Source of the DNA: Nemania diffusa | Taxonomy: Eukaryota; Ascomycota; Sordariomycetes; Xylariales; Xylariaceae | DNA: 64,000 bases | NCBI GenBank assembly: GCA_038501195.1 | Contig: JBBPUQ010000004.1 | Span: 1,488,001 to 1,552,000, forward strand | Direction: 5' to 3' | In this document: positions 1 to 10,021 of the stretch, piece by piece | How the letters are laid out: every line of letters starts with the position of its first letter | Numbering within the stretch: the first letter of the stretch is position 1 | The notes under the pieces: generated by a model | What the model saw: only the letters and a program-made list of their open reading frames with translations | The model's database searches: none | What the model was told of the DNA's origin: nothing | Position numbers and translations under genes: made by a program

Positions 1-1323
1 TGGCGGTCGATCATCAGCTCCCGGAGATAGTGGGAGATGCCGTAAGAGGCGACTTTGCGGCGCGGGAGCGAGATCACGCCGCTGTGCTCCTTGATATTTG
101 AGCCGTACTCTTTTTCCTCTTCATCTCCTTGTTCGTCACTTCCCTCTCCTAGCGATCGCTTGCCCACGAGGGACTCGAGGACTTTGATGTCGACTGTATC
201 GGCAGTGGACCAATGTTCCGGGTCTGGCGTGGCAAGCCAATCGTCCACGGCTACCTCGAGTAGGGCATCCCAGTATTTCGTTAGGAACGCCGCGTTGCGT
301 AATTGACTCGAGCTTGAATGCGGGTTCGGCGGCTTTGGGCGCACACTGGCGAATCCAGGGGTTAGTGATATGTCGAAGAGTCGGGTGAGAAATATACGGA
401 AAGGTGCTCGTGCGACCTCATCAACTCTTGATCCTGCTTCGACTCCTGGGCCGGAATTAGGTTCCGAATAGGCGATTGATTCTGGATCTTGGGCTGCTTG
501 GTACAGTATTTCAATCTGAAAGAACAAGTCTCGAATGCTCGAATCAATGACCTCAGTCGCAAGCCTGCGCGGCAGGGCGGCGAGGTACCAGATATCCCAA
601 TACCCAACATTGAAGACCCAGACTGATTCAGTCGAGGCTCGTTGTGCTCGAGTAGATGAAAGAAAGGCGTCGACCTGATCAGCTAGATCATGTTGATAGG
701 GTTTTGTATATTGCTCAATTATCCAGGAATAATCTAGTTGAATCGTCTTATCGTTCTTACTTGAGCCGACCGTAGGTGTAGATACACGCTTGTATGCGGC
801 GTCAAGTAGTGAGTTTGAGACCACAGCACCGCCCACGCCGTCTACCTCTGGGACGAAGGAGAGGTAGGTATCACATCCCAACTATAAGATTATTAGCTTC
901 CTACACTTGGAGAAACCCAATATAGGCGTATGTCACCTTTTTACACATGATCTCGGTCCATGCATGTCCCTGACCGTTCCACTCGCTGGCTGAGGCCGTC
1001 GGCGTAGCGATATCGCCTCCGCCAAAGACTATCATTCTCAAGCCGCCAGTAGCGATGTCCTCGGTTAGATTGTTCGTCACATTCGGGATCTGGTTGATGG
1101 AGTGTGCTGGACCACGTAAAACGGCTGATATTTGCGCTGAGTACCAAAGAAATGACAAGGACGTGTATACTAAGACGCTGAACGCTAGTTTTAAGAGTAG
1201 TCGAGGCCCTTCTCGGAATGGCTCTAGGGAAGAGATGCGCTCTACAGCCCGGAAACACCATCCTTTCCATCTTCTGGTGAGCCTATGGAGGCCATTTAAG
1301 TTTTTACTGCCTACTCTATGCAT
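1..1323 (-). CDS. Membrane-anchored SGNH/GDSL-hydrolase-like protein (3' end outside window)
   Basis: Exons 937-1323 and <1-881 (minus strand), with a 55-bp phase-0 intron (GTGACA...TATAG). The joined frame stays open to base 1, so at least 422 residues are visible and the stop lies outside. The start is the ATG at 1323. Residues 1-40 are basic, about 41-62 form one transmembrane segment (LLLKLAFSVLVYTSLSFLWY), and then comes a lumenal or extracellular domain. Residues 100-108 (FGGGDIATP) sit where SGNH enzymes carry block I, followed by AWTEIMCKK and LGCDTYLSFVP. This layout matches a family of fungal type-II membrane proteins usually annotated as hypothetical or GDSL-like. The motif has Gly-Gly-Asp where Gly-Asp-Ser is expected, so the nucleophile is not obvious. 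Family placement is by recall of related fungal sequences; esterase activity is not shown. Confidence 0.72.
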
Positions 1324-2224
1324 GACGAGAGATAGAATTAGTTAAAAGGCTACACGAAGCCTCATAAAATGGCTTCGTATGGCTTTCCCCAGGTCCCTGT
1401 GTAGTAGAGGCGTGATGTGTCATAGGGGAAAACGTTAAATTCTATCTGGGATTGGCTGGTAGGTATCCCGTCGGCCTTGTTCAGAGCGGGCAAAGGGTGG
1501 TAACAACCCAAAAGGCGAATGGAAGGGAAATCGATGGAATTATTGTAGTTAGGCACCCTTAAAGTTCCCGTGGAAGAAGGTTCCTTGAGAAAAACTCGAA
1601 TACACGGGATTACTTGCCCGTCACACCATGTTCCCCCGATGTTTGAAGAACAACGAATTCCAGAGCTTTGAAAGTGCGAGAGCGAAGTTGGCATCTTCGA
1701 ACTCCCTGCTTACACATGAGAGAATACGGGAATTTGTACTCGTCAGCTGTATGTAAGGGTGAAGTTTAAATCTATCAGTATTCTTTGGAACGGTGCATTT
1801 CGGGGTTTCCGGAATCATCATAGTTATCACCGGATTGCCACATATACTATGAGGGTGCCGTGTCAGTGTGCGAAATAGATATCTGCGTACATCATAAAAT
1901 ACATTCTGAATGCCGCATACTAAGTCGCTTAATACCTTTTTGGTTATTTACGAAGTCACCTAGTTTGCTTTTTGATTAAGGACAAGTAGCGAGGCTCTCG
2001 TTTCGGAATATCGCCGGCCGAGAATTAGAGCATTTCCCTGTATATAGAAATAGAACGAGTCAATCTCAAGGAACCCATGCTGTGCATAAGGTGGACCTGA
2101 AAGCCTTACATTGGAGAAGTATATTCGTAGAAACTATGGTGATCATAAAATTAATAATCATCCAGGTACCCCTATCCGAGACTTGACCGAATTAAACAAA
2201 TAGCTGCCTCCTGCATGCTACCTC
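1324..2224. other. Intergenic region, no supported gene
   Basis: Two overlapping minus-strand ORFs (1362-1694 and 1621-1830, different frames) were examined. Neither resembles a family I know, and they do not splice into one convincing product. The rest is AT-rich and likely holds the 5' region of the SGNH-like gene and the 3' region of the oxygenase gene. Confidence 0.5.
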
Positions 2225-3076
2225 TTAGTCATAGAACTTCCTCGGCCAAATATTCATGGCCGTCTTCAACCCCTCCGTGACAGTTAACCCCGCGTGAATG
2301 CTCCGGTCGTCCCCGGTCCCATTAGGGTGCAGATTAACCCAGAAGAGCGCATTTCCAGCAACAGGTCGAAAGGCGAGTCCGCCATCCTCATGTGCTCGCC
2401 AGAGATGATGAACATCGTCTCTGCGAGAGTGCGTGTTATCGATATACGGGAACCATGTCTCCCCACCCTTGCAGTTGTCCTCGAGAATGGCAAAGAAGCT
2501 CGCCATGCGATTCCAGGTTCTTCCGTGGCCGCGCATTCCTCTGCGCGTCGGCTGAGGGGTATCATACCAGTCATGATGCTTGTTGAAGAGCTGGCCTGGC
2601 GTATATCGCACTAGCTGCGGTGGCCCGATGTCATCTTTGTTCGGGTCGATCATGCTCCCCATGAAACTCTGAGCACGGGATAGTACGCAATCCACCGTCG
2701 GATTGTCGCGCGGGAGGCCTGCTGACGATGAAGTTCGGTCAGGCGTCCCGGTCAGCCTGCCATTCTTGAATACTGTCGAAGGCGAGAATGCGCTTTCGCC
2801 AGCTTCCAAGAGCTCTGTGATCTCGGACGGCCGCAGGAAGTTCTCGATGTAAATTAGAAGCGGGTCGAGGGAAACGAGTTCGGTCGAGTAGTGGTGGGGC
2901 CGGCATTCATATTCAGGATAGGGTGATGCCTCGTCCGGAGTCGACGGACGAAGAGCGTGCGGTAAGTACGGCGAGATGATAGGAGATATAAGACCCCACA
3001 GCCAAGGGGAAATGAACGCAAACAAGGCGATCTTAGCTACCGCCGAGATACTTGGCGGCCGATAAAGGCGGGACAT
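2225..3076 (-). CDS. Prolyl 4-hydroxylase alpha-subunit-like 2-oxoglutarate/Fe(II) dioxygenase
   Basis: Single-exon gene of 283 residues starting at the ATG at 3076. Residues about 12-36 are a hydrophobic signal-anchor, so a secretory-pathway membrane location is likely. The rest is the P4Hc double-stranded beta-helix. The iron ligands read as H167-x-D169 in the stretch FNKHHDWYD and H261 in RSIHAGLTV. K271 in GLKTAMNIW is the expected 2-oxoglutarate-binding lysine. Family members use O2 and 2-oxoglutarate to hydroxylate prolyl or other residues; the substrate here is unknown. All core residues are present and the length is normal for fungal members. It is in the same orientation as both neighbours but separated by 400-900 bp, so they are independent units. 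Confidence 0.9.
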   Translation of the reverse strand: MSRLYRPPSISAVAKIALFAFISPWLWGLISPIISPYLPHALRPSTPDEASPYPEYECRPHHYSTELVSLDPLLIYIENFLRPSEITELLEAGESAFSPSTVFKNGRLTGTPDRTSSSAGLPRDNPTVDCVLSRAQSFMGSMIDPNKDDIGPPQLVRYTPGQLFNKHHDWYDTPQPTRRGMRGHGRTWNRMASFFAILEDNCKGGETWFPYIDNTHSRRDDVHHLWRAHEDGGLAFRPVAGNALFWVNLHPNGTGDDRSIHAGLTVTEGLKTAMNIWPRKFYD

Positions 3077-3497
3077 CGTTAGATCGCAAATATCTAGCGC
3101 TGCGTAGCTCGAGTGTGAATGTTAGCGATTGCACAACGCGTTTCGCAAACCCACCAACTTTGACGCGATGGTCGCCATTTGAAGGATACAGTGATGCACC
3201 GTAATTAAGTAATTAAGTTCATGATGGCGTTACTGTCAAGCAGAGGACTGTAGATGTGTCCAGTTTATCCGGAGCCATTGCTTCCGGTAGCCCAAGTGGT
3301 CAATCCATCGGCTATCTAGGTATTGTAATGCAACATGGTAACGGCCAATGAGCTCCCCGCATCAGTATAAAAAAGGTCGAACGCTTCCTTGATCGGAAAA
3401 ATATTGCCTAAGAAACATTGATGTATCAATCCCGAGAAGTACTAGCAATATCGAGGGTGATAAGGCGTCTTCTGAAAAGTATTCGTCATGAATAATA
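3077..3497. other. Intergenic spacer, oxygenase promoter side
   Basis: No ORF or RNA gene is seen. It separates the oxygenase start from the 3' end of the ARMH3-like gene. Confidence 0.5.
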
Positions 3498-5740
3498 TTA
3501 CACCTGTACCATAACCTTAACATCCATAACTGTGGCTCTTGCCATCTTTTTCAGTAGGGTTCTATCATCCACTTCACGATACCTCTCCCATCCATCAAGA
3601 CCTTCCTTCGTTTGAATACTCAGCGTTTCGTAGCCTTGCTTGATTACTTCTGCTACTTGCGTACTTGTAAGATGCTTTGAGCCACCCGGGTCTAGCAAGC
3701 TCTTGTAATGTGCTGTGACGTTGACCAACGTATCTATCGAATTCGATGGTCGCTTTGATAAGTTGTATGTGTCGCGGAATTTTACTAGAAGCTCACCGCT
3801 TTCTACAACCTTGTAGAATAGGTCGTCGTATGCCGCCGGTGTTGGGAGAAAAGCTTCACCGGCAGAGAGCGATAGTGCCAGAAGATTGACGACGAGATCT
3901 AATAAAGTTTCGAAGTGCGACAGATCCTTTAAGTCGGATGCGTACGTAGTAAGAAATCGGATTAGCGCTAGCAGCGAGCGGAACAATTCCGACCAATGGT
4001 ACTGTATACGTGTTCGAGAGCGTGATAGATACGATATGATTCGCAGCGTGATACCAACGCAGAGCGTATAAAGGCTCACATCTAACCTTCGTCGCAGGTT
4101 ATGGTTAATGCCATCAACCATAGTGTCTAGCACACTCGTGGCGAGAACACGGTCGCCTTTGACAATAGGAAGGTAAGGTTGTCGTTGCCGACAAAGTCGC
4201 ACTGTGACTTTACTCTCTTCGCTACATATGCGTTTGCAGAGGATCTGGTCCTCAATAAGTAATCGAAACACCATAAGACTCAGATGCGCATAGTTTGTAG
4301 CCCTGCTTGAAAGGAACGCATGTTGAAGGAGGTAGGATGTTAAGGACAGTAAGCTAGCAATGGGTTGCTCTTCGCCCTTCTCGGCAGACATAGTGACCAA
4401 ATTGAAACAGAAGAGTTTATTAGCATGGCTAAAGTCATATGTGCCAAGCAACACAGCTGCATCCTCGCCAGGCCTAGTAGAGGTTAGTCATCGGAATATA
4501 TTAGGATGTGTATTACTAACAGTTTAGCAAACAGCTGCTTCGCCGCCTCTGGGTCATAACTAGGTTTTTGATTAGCTCTAGCACCAGGAGTGATCTTGCC
4601 CAGCCCTATCATGCTGAGTGTGTGTGATAAAGACCACCCTTCGGGCAGGTCCTCGAGAATGTCGAGGTATTGGCCTCTCAAGTTTTTGCAGGTCTGCCCG
4701 ACGCATCGAACGATCCTCTGGATAGTTGCCTCGTTGACAAAATCATTCAGTCGGAGCTGGTAGGGATTTTGAAACTCAAATTTGTTATAGTTTGCGAGGA
4801 GCCCAAGCAGAGTAAACGGCTCGAGGACCTTATCCGGCGAGTCTGAGTCGTGAACAAACTAATTCGAGTTAGTGATATATGCGAGCATTGTGCTACAGGG
4901 TGCCTCACCTTCATAATAGCTGGGAAAAGATCCCTCTGAATGAAGTAGGTCAGGAGGCTAGTCTGGTAAGCACCAGATGTAATAGACAACACAACTTCGA
5001 CGGCCCGTTGCCGAATCTCAACTATGCAACCACTTTATTAACAATAACGTTGAATTTAGGCCAGGATCCAACATACGCGTTGTTCCATTGCGAATGATGC
5101 TGTCCAGGGCACCAACAAAGTCCGTAAAGATAGTATCAACATGGTCAAGTCCGGCGAGAACCGCGATTATATCTGAACTTGGATTTGTATACTTCTTGGG
5201 CAGAACAGCAGAGAAGAAAGTAGTGAGGGTCTGTGGGCATGGATCAGAATTGATATACGATATATGTTGGCTAGTCTAGCGACCACTCGCTATCCATATC
5301 TCACCTCGAGCGCATGCAAGCTGGCTGGGCCATTTCCCGTCTTCAGAGATGCCACTGCGCGCAAGAAGAGTTGTCGGGTCTGGGCTTGGAGGTGTATGAG
5401 ATCGTCCGGTCCAAAATTGTCGAGTATCTTCAACAATGAGGCGCGGTCAGGCTTGAGAAGAAAGAATTCGCGCCAGAAGCCTTCGGGTTTGTCGCCTTCG
5501 GCATCAATATCGTCCTATTTGCCGACGGGGGTCAGCGCACCGATTGACGGACTATCGCGATATCACGTCTACTGAGTAACTAACATACCTTGGAATTGCA
5601 TTGTCAGCTTGTGCCTATCTCTAGCATCTCACACGTGGTAGAGTAAGCGTTCGAACCTGGAATAAAGCTTCGTATAGCTTCACGATCTTCTGTTGGAATA
5701 TTTCAGGTCGTGCCTGTTGCGTCAAGGGAGATGCTTCCAT
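3498..5740 (-). CDS. Armadillo-like helical protein, ARMH3/DUF1741 family (UPF0588)
   Basis: Six exons on the minus strand: 5657-5740, 5305-5514, 5077-5230, 4909-5021, 4521-4858 and 3498-4473, giving 624 residues. All junctions keep phase. The start is ATG at 5740 (MEASPLTQQARPEIFQQKIV). Recognisable blocks are KPEGFWREFFLLKPD in exon 2, EIRQRAVEVVLSITSGAYQ and FIQRDLFPAIM in exon 4, LLGLLANYNKFEFQNPYQ in exon 5, and the C-terminal DUF1741 block around HWSELFRSLLALIRFLTTY in exon 6. Human ARMH3 (C10orf76) acts at the Golgi with PI4KB and GBF1; the fungal protein is presumed to be a Golgi-membrane helical-repeat protein, but this is inference. The first intron (5515-5656) has an atypical GTTCGA donor and could hide a microexon; the other junctions look normal. 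Confidence 0.85.
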
Positions 5741-6768
5741 GATGGCATAGGGACAGACGGGCGACAGTCGTCGGATTCGATATGGTCATAGCAGTAGCGA
5801 GATTGACCCGGTTGAGACAGCTCAGCTCTGTCATGCTATCATGCTCTCTACCAAGTGGAGTGGTCCTGAGTGCAACGCATTAATCAGAAGAGAGCTGTTG
5901 TGTTGCTGTTGCGATAATGAGAGATCAAGCTGTGGTAGATTGAACAATCTGAATAACTACCTACATACGCGTACTTGTCCAGGTTAATAGCGCCTAAGGA
6001 CTTAAACAAGAGCGGGTGCTGACCCCTAAGTATAGGTAGGTAAATGGGGATGTTTTTGAAGTACTTCTAAATAGGTTAGATCTCCACCAAAGTGTAAGTA
6101 GCTCAAATACCTATAATTTGCTTAAAACGATGCACTACATTAGCGCAAAAGGTGTTACTGGAGACAGTCACTGTAATTGTTAGCATTGTAGAACTGTCTT
6201 AAAAATGAATTTTATTTTTAAAAATAATCATGGTGATAATTATTTCCAAACAAAATAATTACTAAAATAAAATCGGTGCTACGATAAAAACGATCATAGC
6301 TTGTTGTATGATCCTTTGCTGTTTGAGACCATTGCGGCACGGCTGTTTGTTCAAATTGTCACAACTGTCGAGATTCTCTACCTGCTTAGGTACTTGTTTA
6401 CTATGTAGGTCCTACCTGCGTGCTTATCTACCTGGGTGCTTGCCTGTGTGCTTACCTGCCTGCATGCTTACCTGCTTAGCTATATGATTCTTAGCAACTA
6501 CTTATATCCTTACTAGGTATAAGTTTCTGCGAGGTTGGAAATACTGAGGATAAAGGAAGGCATAAGTGCTGTAAAGGCTTGTAAAGGCCTTATTTCATTA
6601 CTGAATAATCCAGCTGAATCATACAGTGCATATATCTATTATACTCTACGCGCACGGTGATGCGCCGGACTTTTTTTAATTCTGGGTAGCTGCATGTTGA
6701 CCAATAAAGTCGCTTTGATTGGTTCTCGGCCAGAACCGGGCAACTCTTGACGGGTCGATGTCATAAGA
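5741..6768. other. Intergenic region, AT-rich, with short degenerate repeats
   Basis: No gene is supported. It holds the promoter side of the ARMH3-like gene, an A/T-rich stretch at about 6180-6290 and a degenerate repeat at 6380-6480. It ends at the left target duplication of the 6777 element. Confidence 0.5.
6380..6480. repeat. Degenerate tandem repeat, TACCTGCxTGCTT-like unit
   Basis: Imperfect copies of a 12-16 base unit (TACCTGCGTGCTT, TACCTGGGTGCTT, TACCTGCCTGCATGCTT and TACCTGCTTAGC) follow each other in the same orientation. It is an ordinary minisatellite-like tract with no evident function. Confidence 0.6.
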
Positions 6769-6795
6769 CGCTAGGTCAGGGTTGGAAATTAGTTC

Positions 6796-6854
6796 TTTAG
6801 TATTTAGTATTAGTATTAGTATACTAATACTAAGCTAGTATAGTTAGTATTAGT
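6796..6854. repeat. Left copy of about 60-bp direct repeat inside the hAT MITE
   Basis: This segment of TTAGTATTAGTATACTAATAC character is repeated in the same orientation at 7134-7192 with only a few changes (taagctagta against taacttagta). Each copy also contains a local palindrome centred on GTATAC. Confidence 0.7.
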
Positions 6855-7133
6855 ACAGCAAAAAAAAAATTAGTTTAGTTTAGTTTAGTATAGAAAAAAA
6901 TTAGTAAGTTTAGTTTAGTATGCTAGTATACTAATATACTAATACTAAAAAGTATTTTCGGAAAAAAATCCACGCTAAACCTATTTAGGTAAGTAACATA
7001 GCTGCACTAACCTAATATGGTCAGCGGGGGTGGCCGATTTTTTGTCGCTTTGCTAAAATAATTTACCCCCCTCGGCACCTCCCTGCAACCCCCCCTGCAA
7101 CCCCCCTGCACACCCCTTGTAAACTCCACTATT

Positions 7134-7192
7134 TTTAGTATTTAGTATTAGTATTAGTATACTAATACTAACTTAGTATAGTTAGTATTAGT
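7134..7192. repeat. Right copy of about 60-bp direct repeat inside the hAT MITE
   Basis: Same-orientation partner of 6796-6854. Two long direct copies inside the inverted termini suggest internal duplication during MITE formation. Confidence 0.7.
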
Positions 7193-7572
7193 ATGGGATA
7201 AAATTAGTTAGTCAGTATTAGTACAGGATAGGATTAGTTAGTATTAGTATGGCCTTATACTAAACTAAACTAACTAATTTCCAACCCTGCGCTAGGTGCT
7301 TCGAAAGCAACATCGGACCATTGTGGTCATTACCTAACCACCAACAATTTGCTTGTACATCTATTTGCCTACCAGGTACTTATTGACGCACATAGTACTC
7401 TGTACAACCAGTATAACAGCCTCCTCTCGCTGTTTTCATCCTGCTCTAATTTCAGTCATCACGTCCTACAGACCATTGTCTTTGCGCCATTTACAGTCTT
7501 TACCTCGGCCTTTGCGACAGCCTACATTTGAGGTGGACTCGGCTTCTCCAATTCACCACGAGTTCATCAAGG

Positions 7573-8305
7573 ATGACGCTTCAACGGGCGCCCAGTGTTC
7601 TGCTTCACAGCTTGAACACTGTCACGTTGTCCTCGATGCGACCCTGCCTACATGTCCTACGAAGGTTTTCGCAGACACAGGCATGGGCAACGCCAGAGAA
7701 GCACCAAACTCCCTTACCCTTTCAGTCATACCCTCTACCCTCGAGATTGCCGTCCTCACCCCGCAACGAGCCGATACCAGAGACCTCTATCGCAAACCCC
7801 ATACCATTAGTACACGAGACCCGACCGCCGGCCCAACCTAAACTCACAACGCAGCCAGATAGAGTCTCAGAAGAAGAGGCGCAAAAGCCCAAGCCCATCC
7901 CGCCTAAGCGCAAGCTGAGACCGCGCAAAGCCGCACTAAAGCTTACCCCCACGGCCGTGGAACAACTGCGCCAACTTCTAGACCAGCCGGAACCTAAGTT
8001 AATCAAGGTTGGCGTGCGGAACAGAGGCTGCAGTGGTCTAGCATACCACCTCGAATACGTTGAAAAGCCTGGTGCATTCGACGAGGAGGTAGAACAAGAT
8101 GGCGTTAGGGTGGTGATCGACAGCAAGGCTCTTTTCAGCATTATCGGGAGCGAGATGGACTGGGTGGAAGACAAGCTCAACCAGCGGTTCATATTCCGAA
8201 ACCCAAACATTAGTAAGTTGTTACCCAGCAGGTCAAAATTATAGCCCCAGTTCTGACGTGCGCATAGAGGAGGAATGTGGTTGTGGCGAATCCTTCATGG
8301 TATGA
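7573..8305 (+). CDS. ISA1: Mitochondrial iron-sulfur cluster assembly A-type protein ISA1
   Basis: Exons 7573-8212 and 8268-8305 with a 55-bp intron (GTAAGT...CATAG), giving 225 residues. I use the first in-frame ATG at 7573; the frame opens upstream only from a TTG. Residues 1 to about 45 are rich in Arg, Ser and Leu and lack acidic residues, as in a mitochondrial presequence. About 46-120 is a Pro-rich linker, and the HesB/IscA domain follows from about 122. The three cluster cysteines are present: C153 in NRGCSGLAYHL, then C217 and C219 in CGCGESFMV. The C-x63-C-x-C spacing is canonical. The CGCGES ending is typical of Isa1, whereas Isa2 has CGCGSS. Isa proteins act late in mitochondrial 4Fe-4S maturation for aconitase, lipoate synthase and biotin synthase. 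The last exon is tiny yet carries two of the three essential Cys. Confidence 0.92.
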
Positions 8306-10021
8306 CCGCATACCTGAGGTTTTTTTACGAAATGAATACGCCTAGATTTAATCTCTCATGCATCGGGTGGCGTTGGTCGGATTAGACTTGTGATGCTTTT
8401 GCGGACTGCACTGCACGGCGCAGCTGTGCTATTTTGGCAGGCAATACAATATTGCAGAATATCTGCAAACAGAAAGCGAAATCATGCTTGATAATAGCAC
8501 ATAGGAAAGTTATTTTTTGATTGTAGACTGCTAATGAGAAATGTCCCCGAGGGCGTCTGCTCAAGCATGGTTAACGAACTGCTCCCCATCATGCTATTGG
8601 TGTGCGATCGCAGTTCGTACAGCTTGAGAAGCAAGGGGCAGCCATGTATGGCATAACTCAATACCCATTAAACCACCAGCATGCCAAGTTCAAGCTGCAA
8701 TATGGTTTACACCAAAGCTCACCCCTTGTCTCTAAACCTTGTTGCATTTCTTGCCCTCGATTGCATTCCGTGCCCAATTAAACATGTGCGATGACATACG
8801 TCAGTAGAGGCGTCGTATAATAGCGGTGCGGTCTCAATAGTAAGGTAGTGGGAGGTATTGTCTGTGTTCTAACAGATAGTCAATGTGATTTGCAGCGATT
8901 GAGTAGGCAACAGCCAACGACACAACGCCGAATGAAATGATTTCTGAGCCCTCCATGATGATGGTGATGATGATAATCTATGCTGAGGGGGCAATCAAAG
9001 ATAGGCTGAACCGGAGAAGGTGAAAGAAGGTAGGTAGTTCGTAGACTCAACTGCAAGAGGGCTAGCTGCAGGAAAATGTGTCAAGTTGTCTTTAAGGTTG
9101 CGTTGTGATGATTCTAATTAAAACATCGTAGCACGCTGAGTATATATGTACCTAGATACGTATTCATGCCTCATGCACAAGCTCGCATAGTGGAAAGGAG
9201 GGCTGCGATGGAAGGAGGGTTCACCGGACTGGACAGAAAAGCACGATGCCGACGTTCACCTAGTTTGGTGGAAAGTACCAACCACCTGTACTGCCCCTGA
9301 CCCGACCCGAATTCTGGACAAACGAGTTGGCAACCTCAGTTCTCTTTTGGGAAATCTGTCTTACGGTCCTAGCCAATGAACAACGCTTAGTATGTTTGCT
9401 ATGTGAATCACTGCAGTATTTGTTTAAGGAAAAGACATTTTCTGCAGAACATTTTGAAATAGCATAATCTAGTCTTGATAGTTCTTAAATAAACTTGGCT
9501 TCATGTCTAGAAAGTAGGTAGGCAGATAGATGGTCCATCTCGAGATGTAGTAGGTAACAATTCCATCCTAACTAAAAATGGCTATCTTGGCATCATCACA
9601 GTACAAACCTAAATATGCACTTTCATGCCGAGCTGGGCGGTTCTAGGAATATATAGATAAATAGGAAAAGGAATAAGTAAGCTTCAACTGGTAATTGCTA
9701 GCTCAATTTAGGGTTGGACCATGCATCTAGGGCTAATATATATATGTAATATACAAGCAAGACTTCAAGACTACGTATGTGGACTGCTGGCATCTCTGTA
9801 ATTTTCAGACTACTCTTTACTAATATATCAAGTTACTGTTTAACGCATTATTATTTTTGGGCAAAGTGGTATCTACGCAGGCAATATTCGATCCTGCATC
9901 GTGAGTCCATCCAAGGACCCATGTGTATCCTACTTCCCCGTATTTTTTTACCTTCCCTAATGTACAGAGTATACAAAGCCTCACACAAGTATATCGACCA
10001 CGAACGCCTATTACCTAGGGA
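8306..10021. other. Convergent intergenic region, no supported gene
   Basis: Lies between the converging 3' ends of ISA1 and MGS1. It holds only short ORFs (8382-8564 on -, 9777-10115 on +), with no codon structure I can support, plus short TA-rich tracts near 9720-9760. No tRNA or other RNA gene was recognised. Confidence 0.5.

Larger units (their letters stand above)
6777..7289. mobile_element. Non-autonomous hAT-type MITE with 8-bp target duplication
   Basis: The element starts CAGGGTTGGAAATTAGTT (6777-6794) and ends with its exact reverse complement (7272-7289), a perfect 18-bp terminal inverted repeat. It is flanked by the identical 8-mer CGCTAGGT at 6769-6776 and 7290-7297. An 8-bp duplication and a TIR starting CAGGG are hallmarks of the hAT superfamily. 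The 513-bp body has no coding capacity. It is built from TTAGTATTAGTATAC-type palindromes near both ends and a C-rich middle (about 7060-7125, CCTGCAACCCCC copies). A transposase elsewhere in the genome would be needed for movement. The intact duplication suggests a fairly recent insertion. Confidence 0.85.

Noticed and set aside
1362..1830. Overlapping minus-strand ORFs of 110 and 69 codons
   Set aside because: Different frames, no shared product by splicing, no recognised family.
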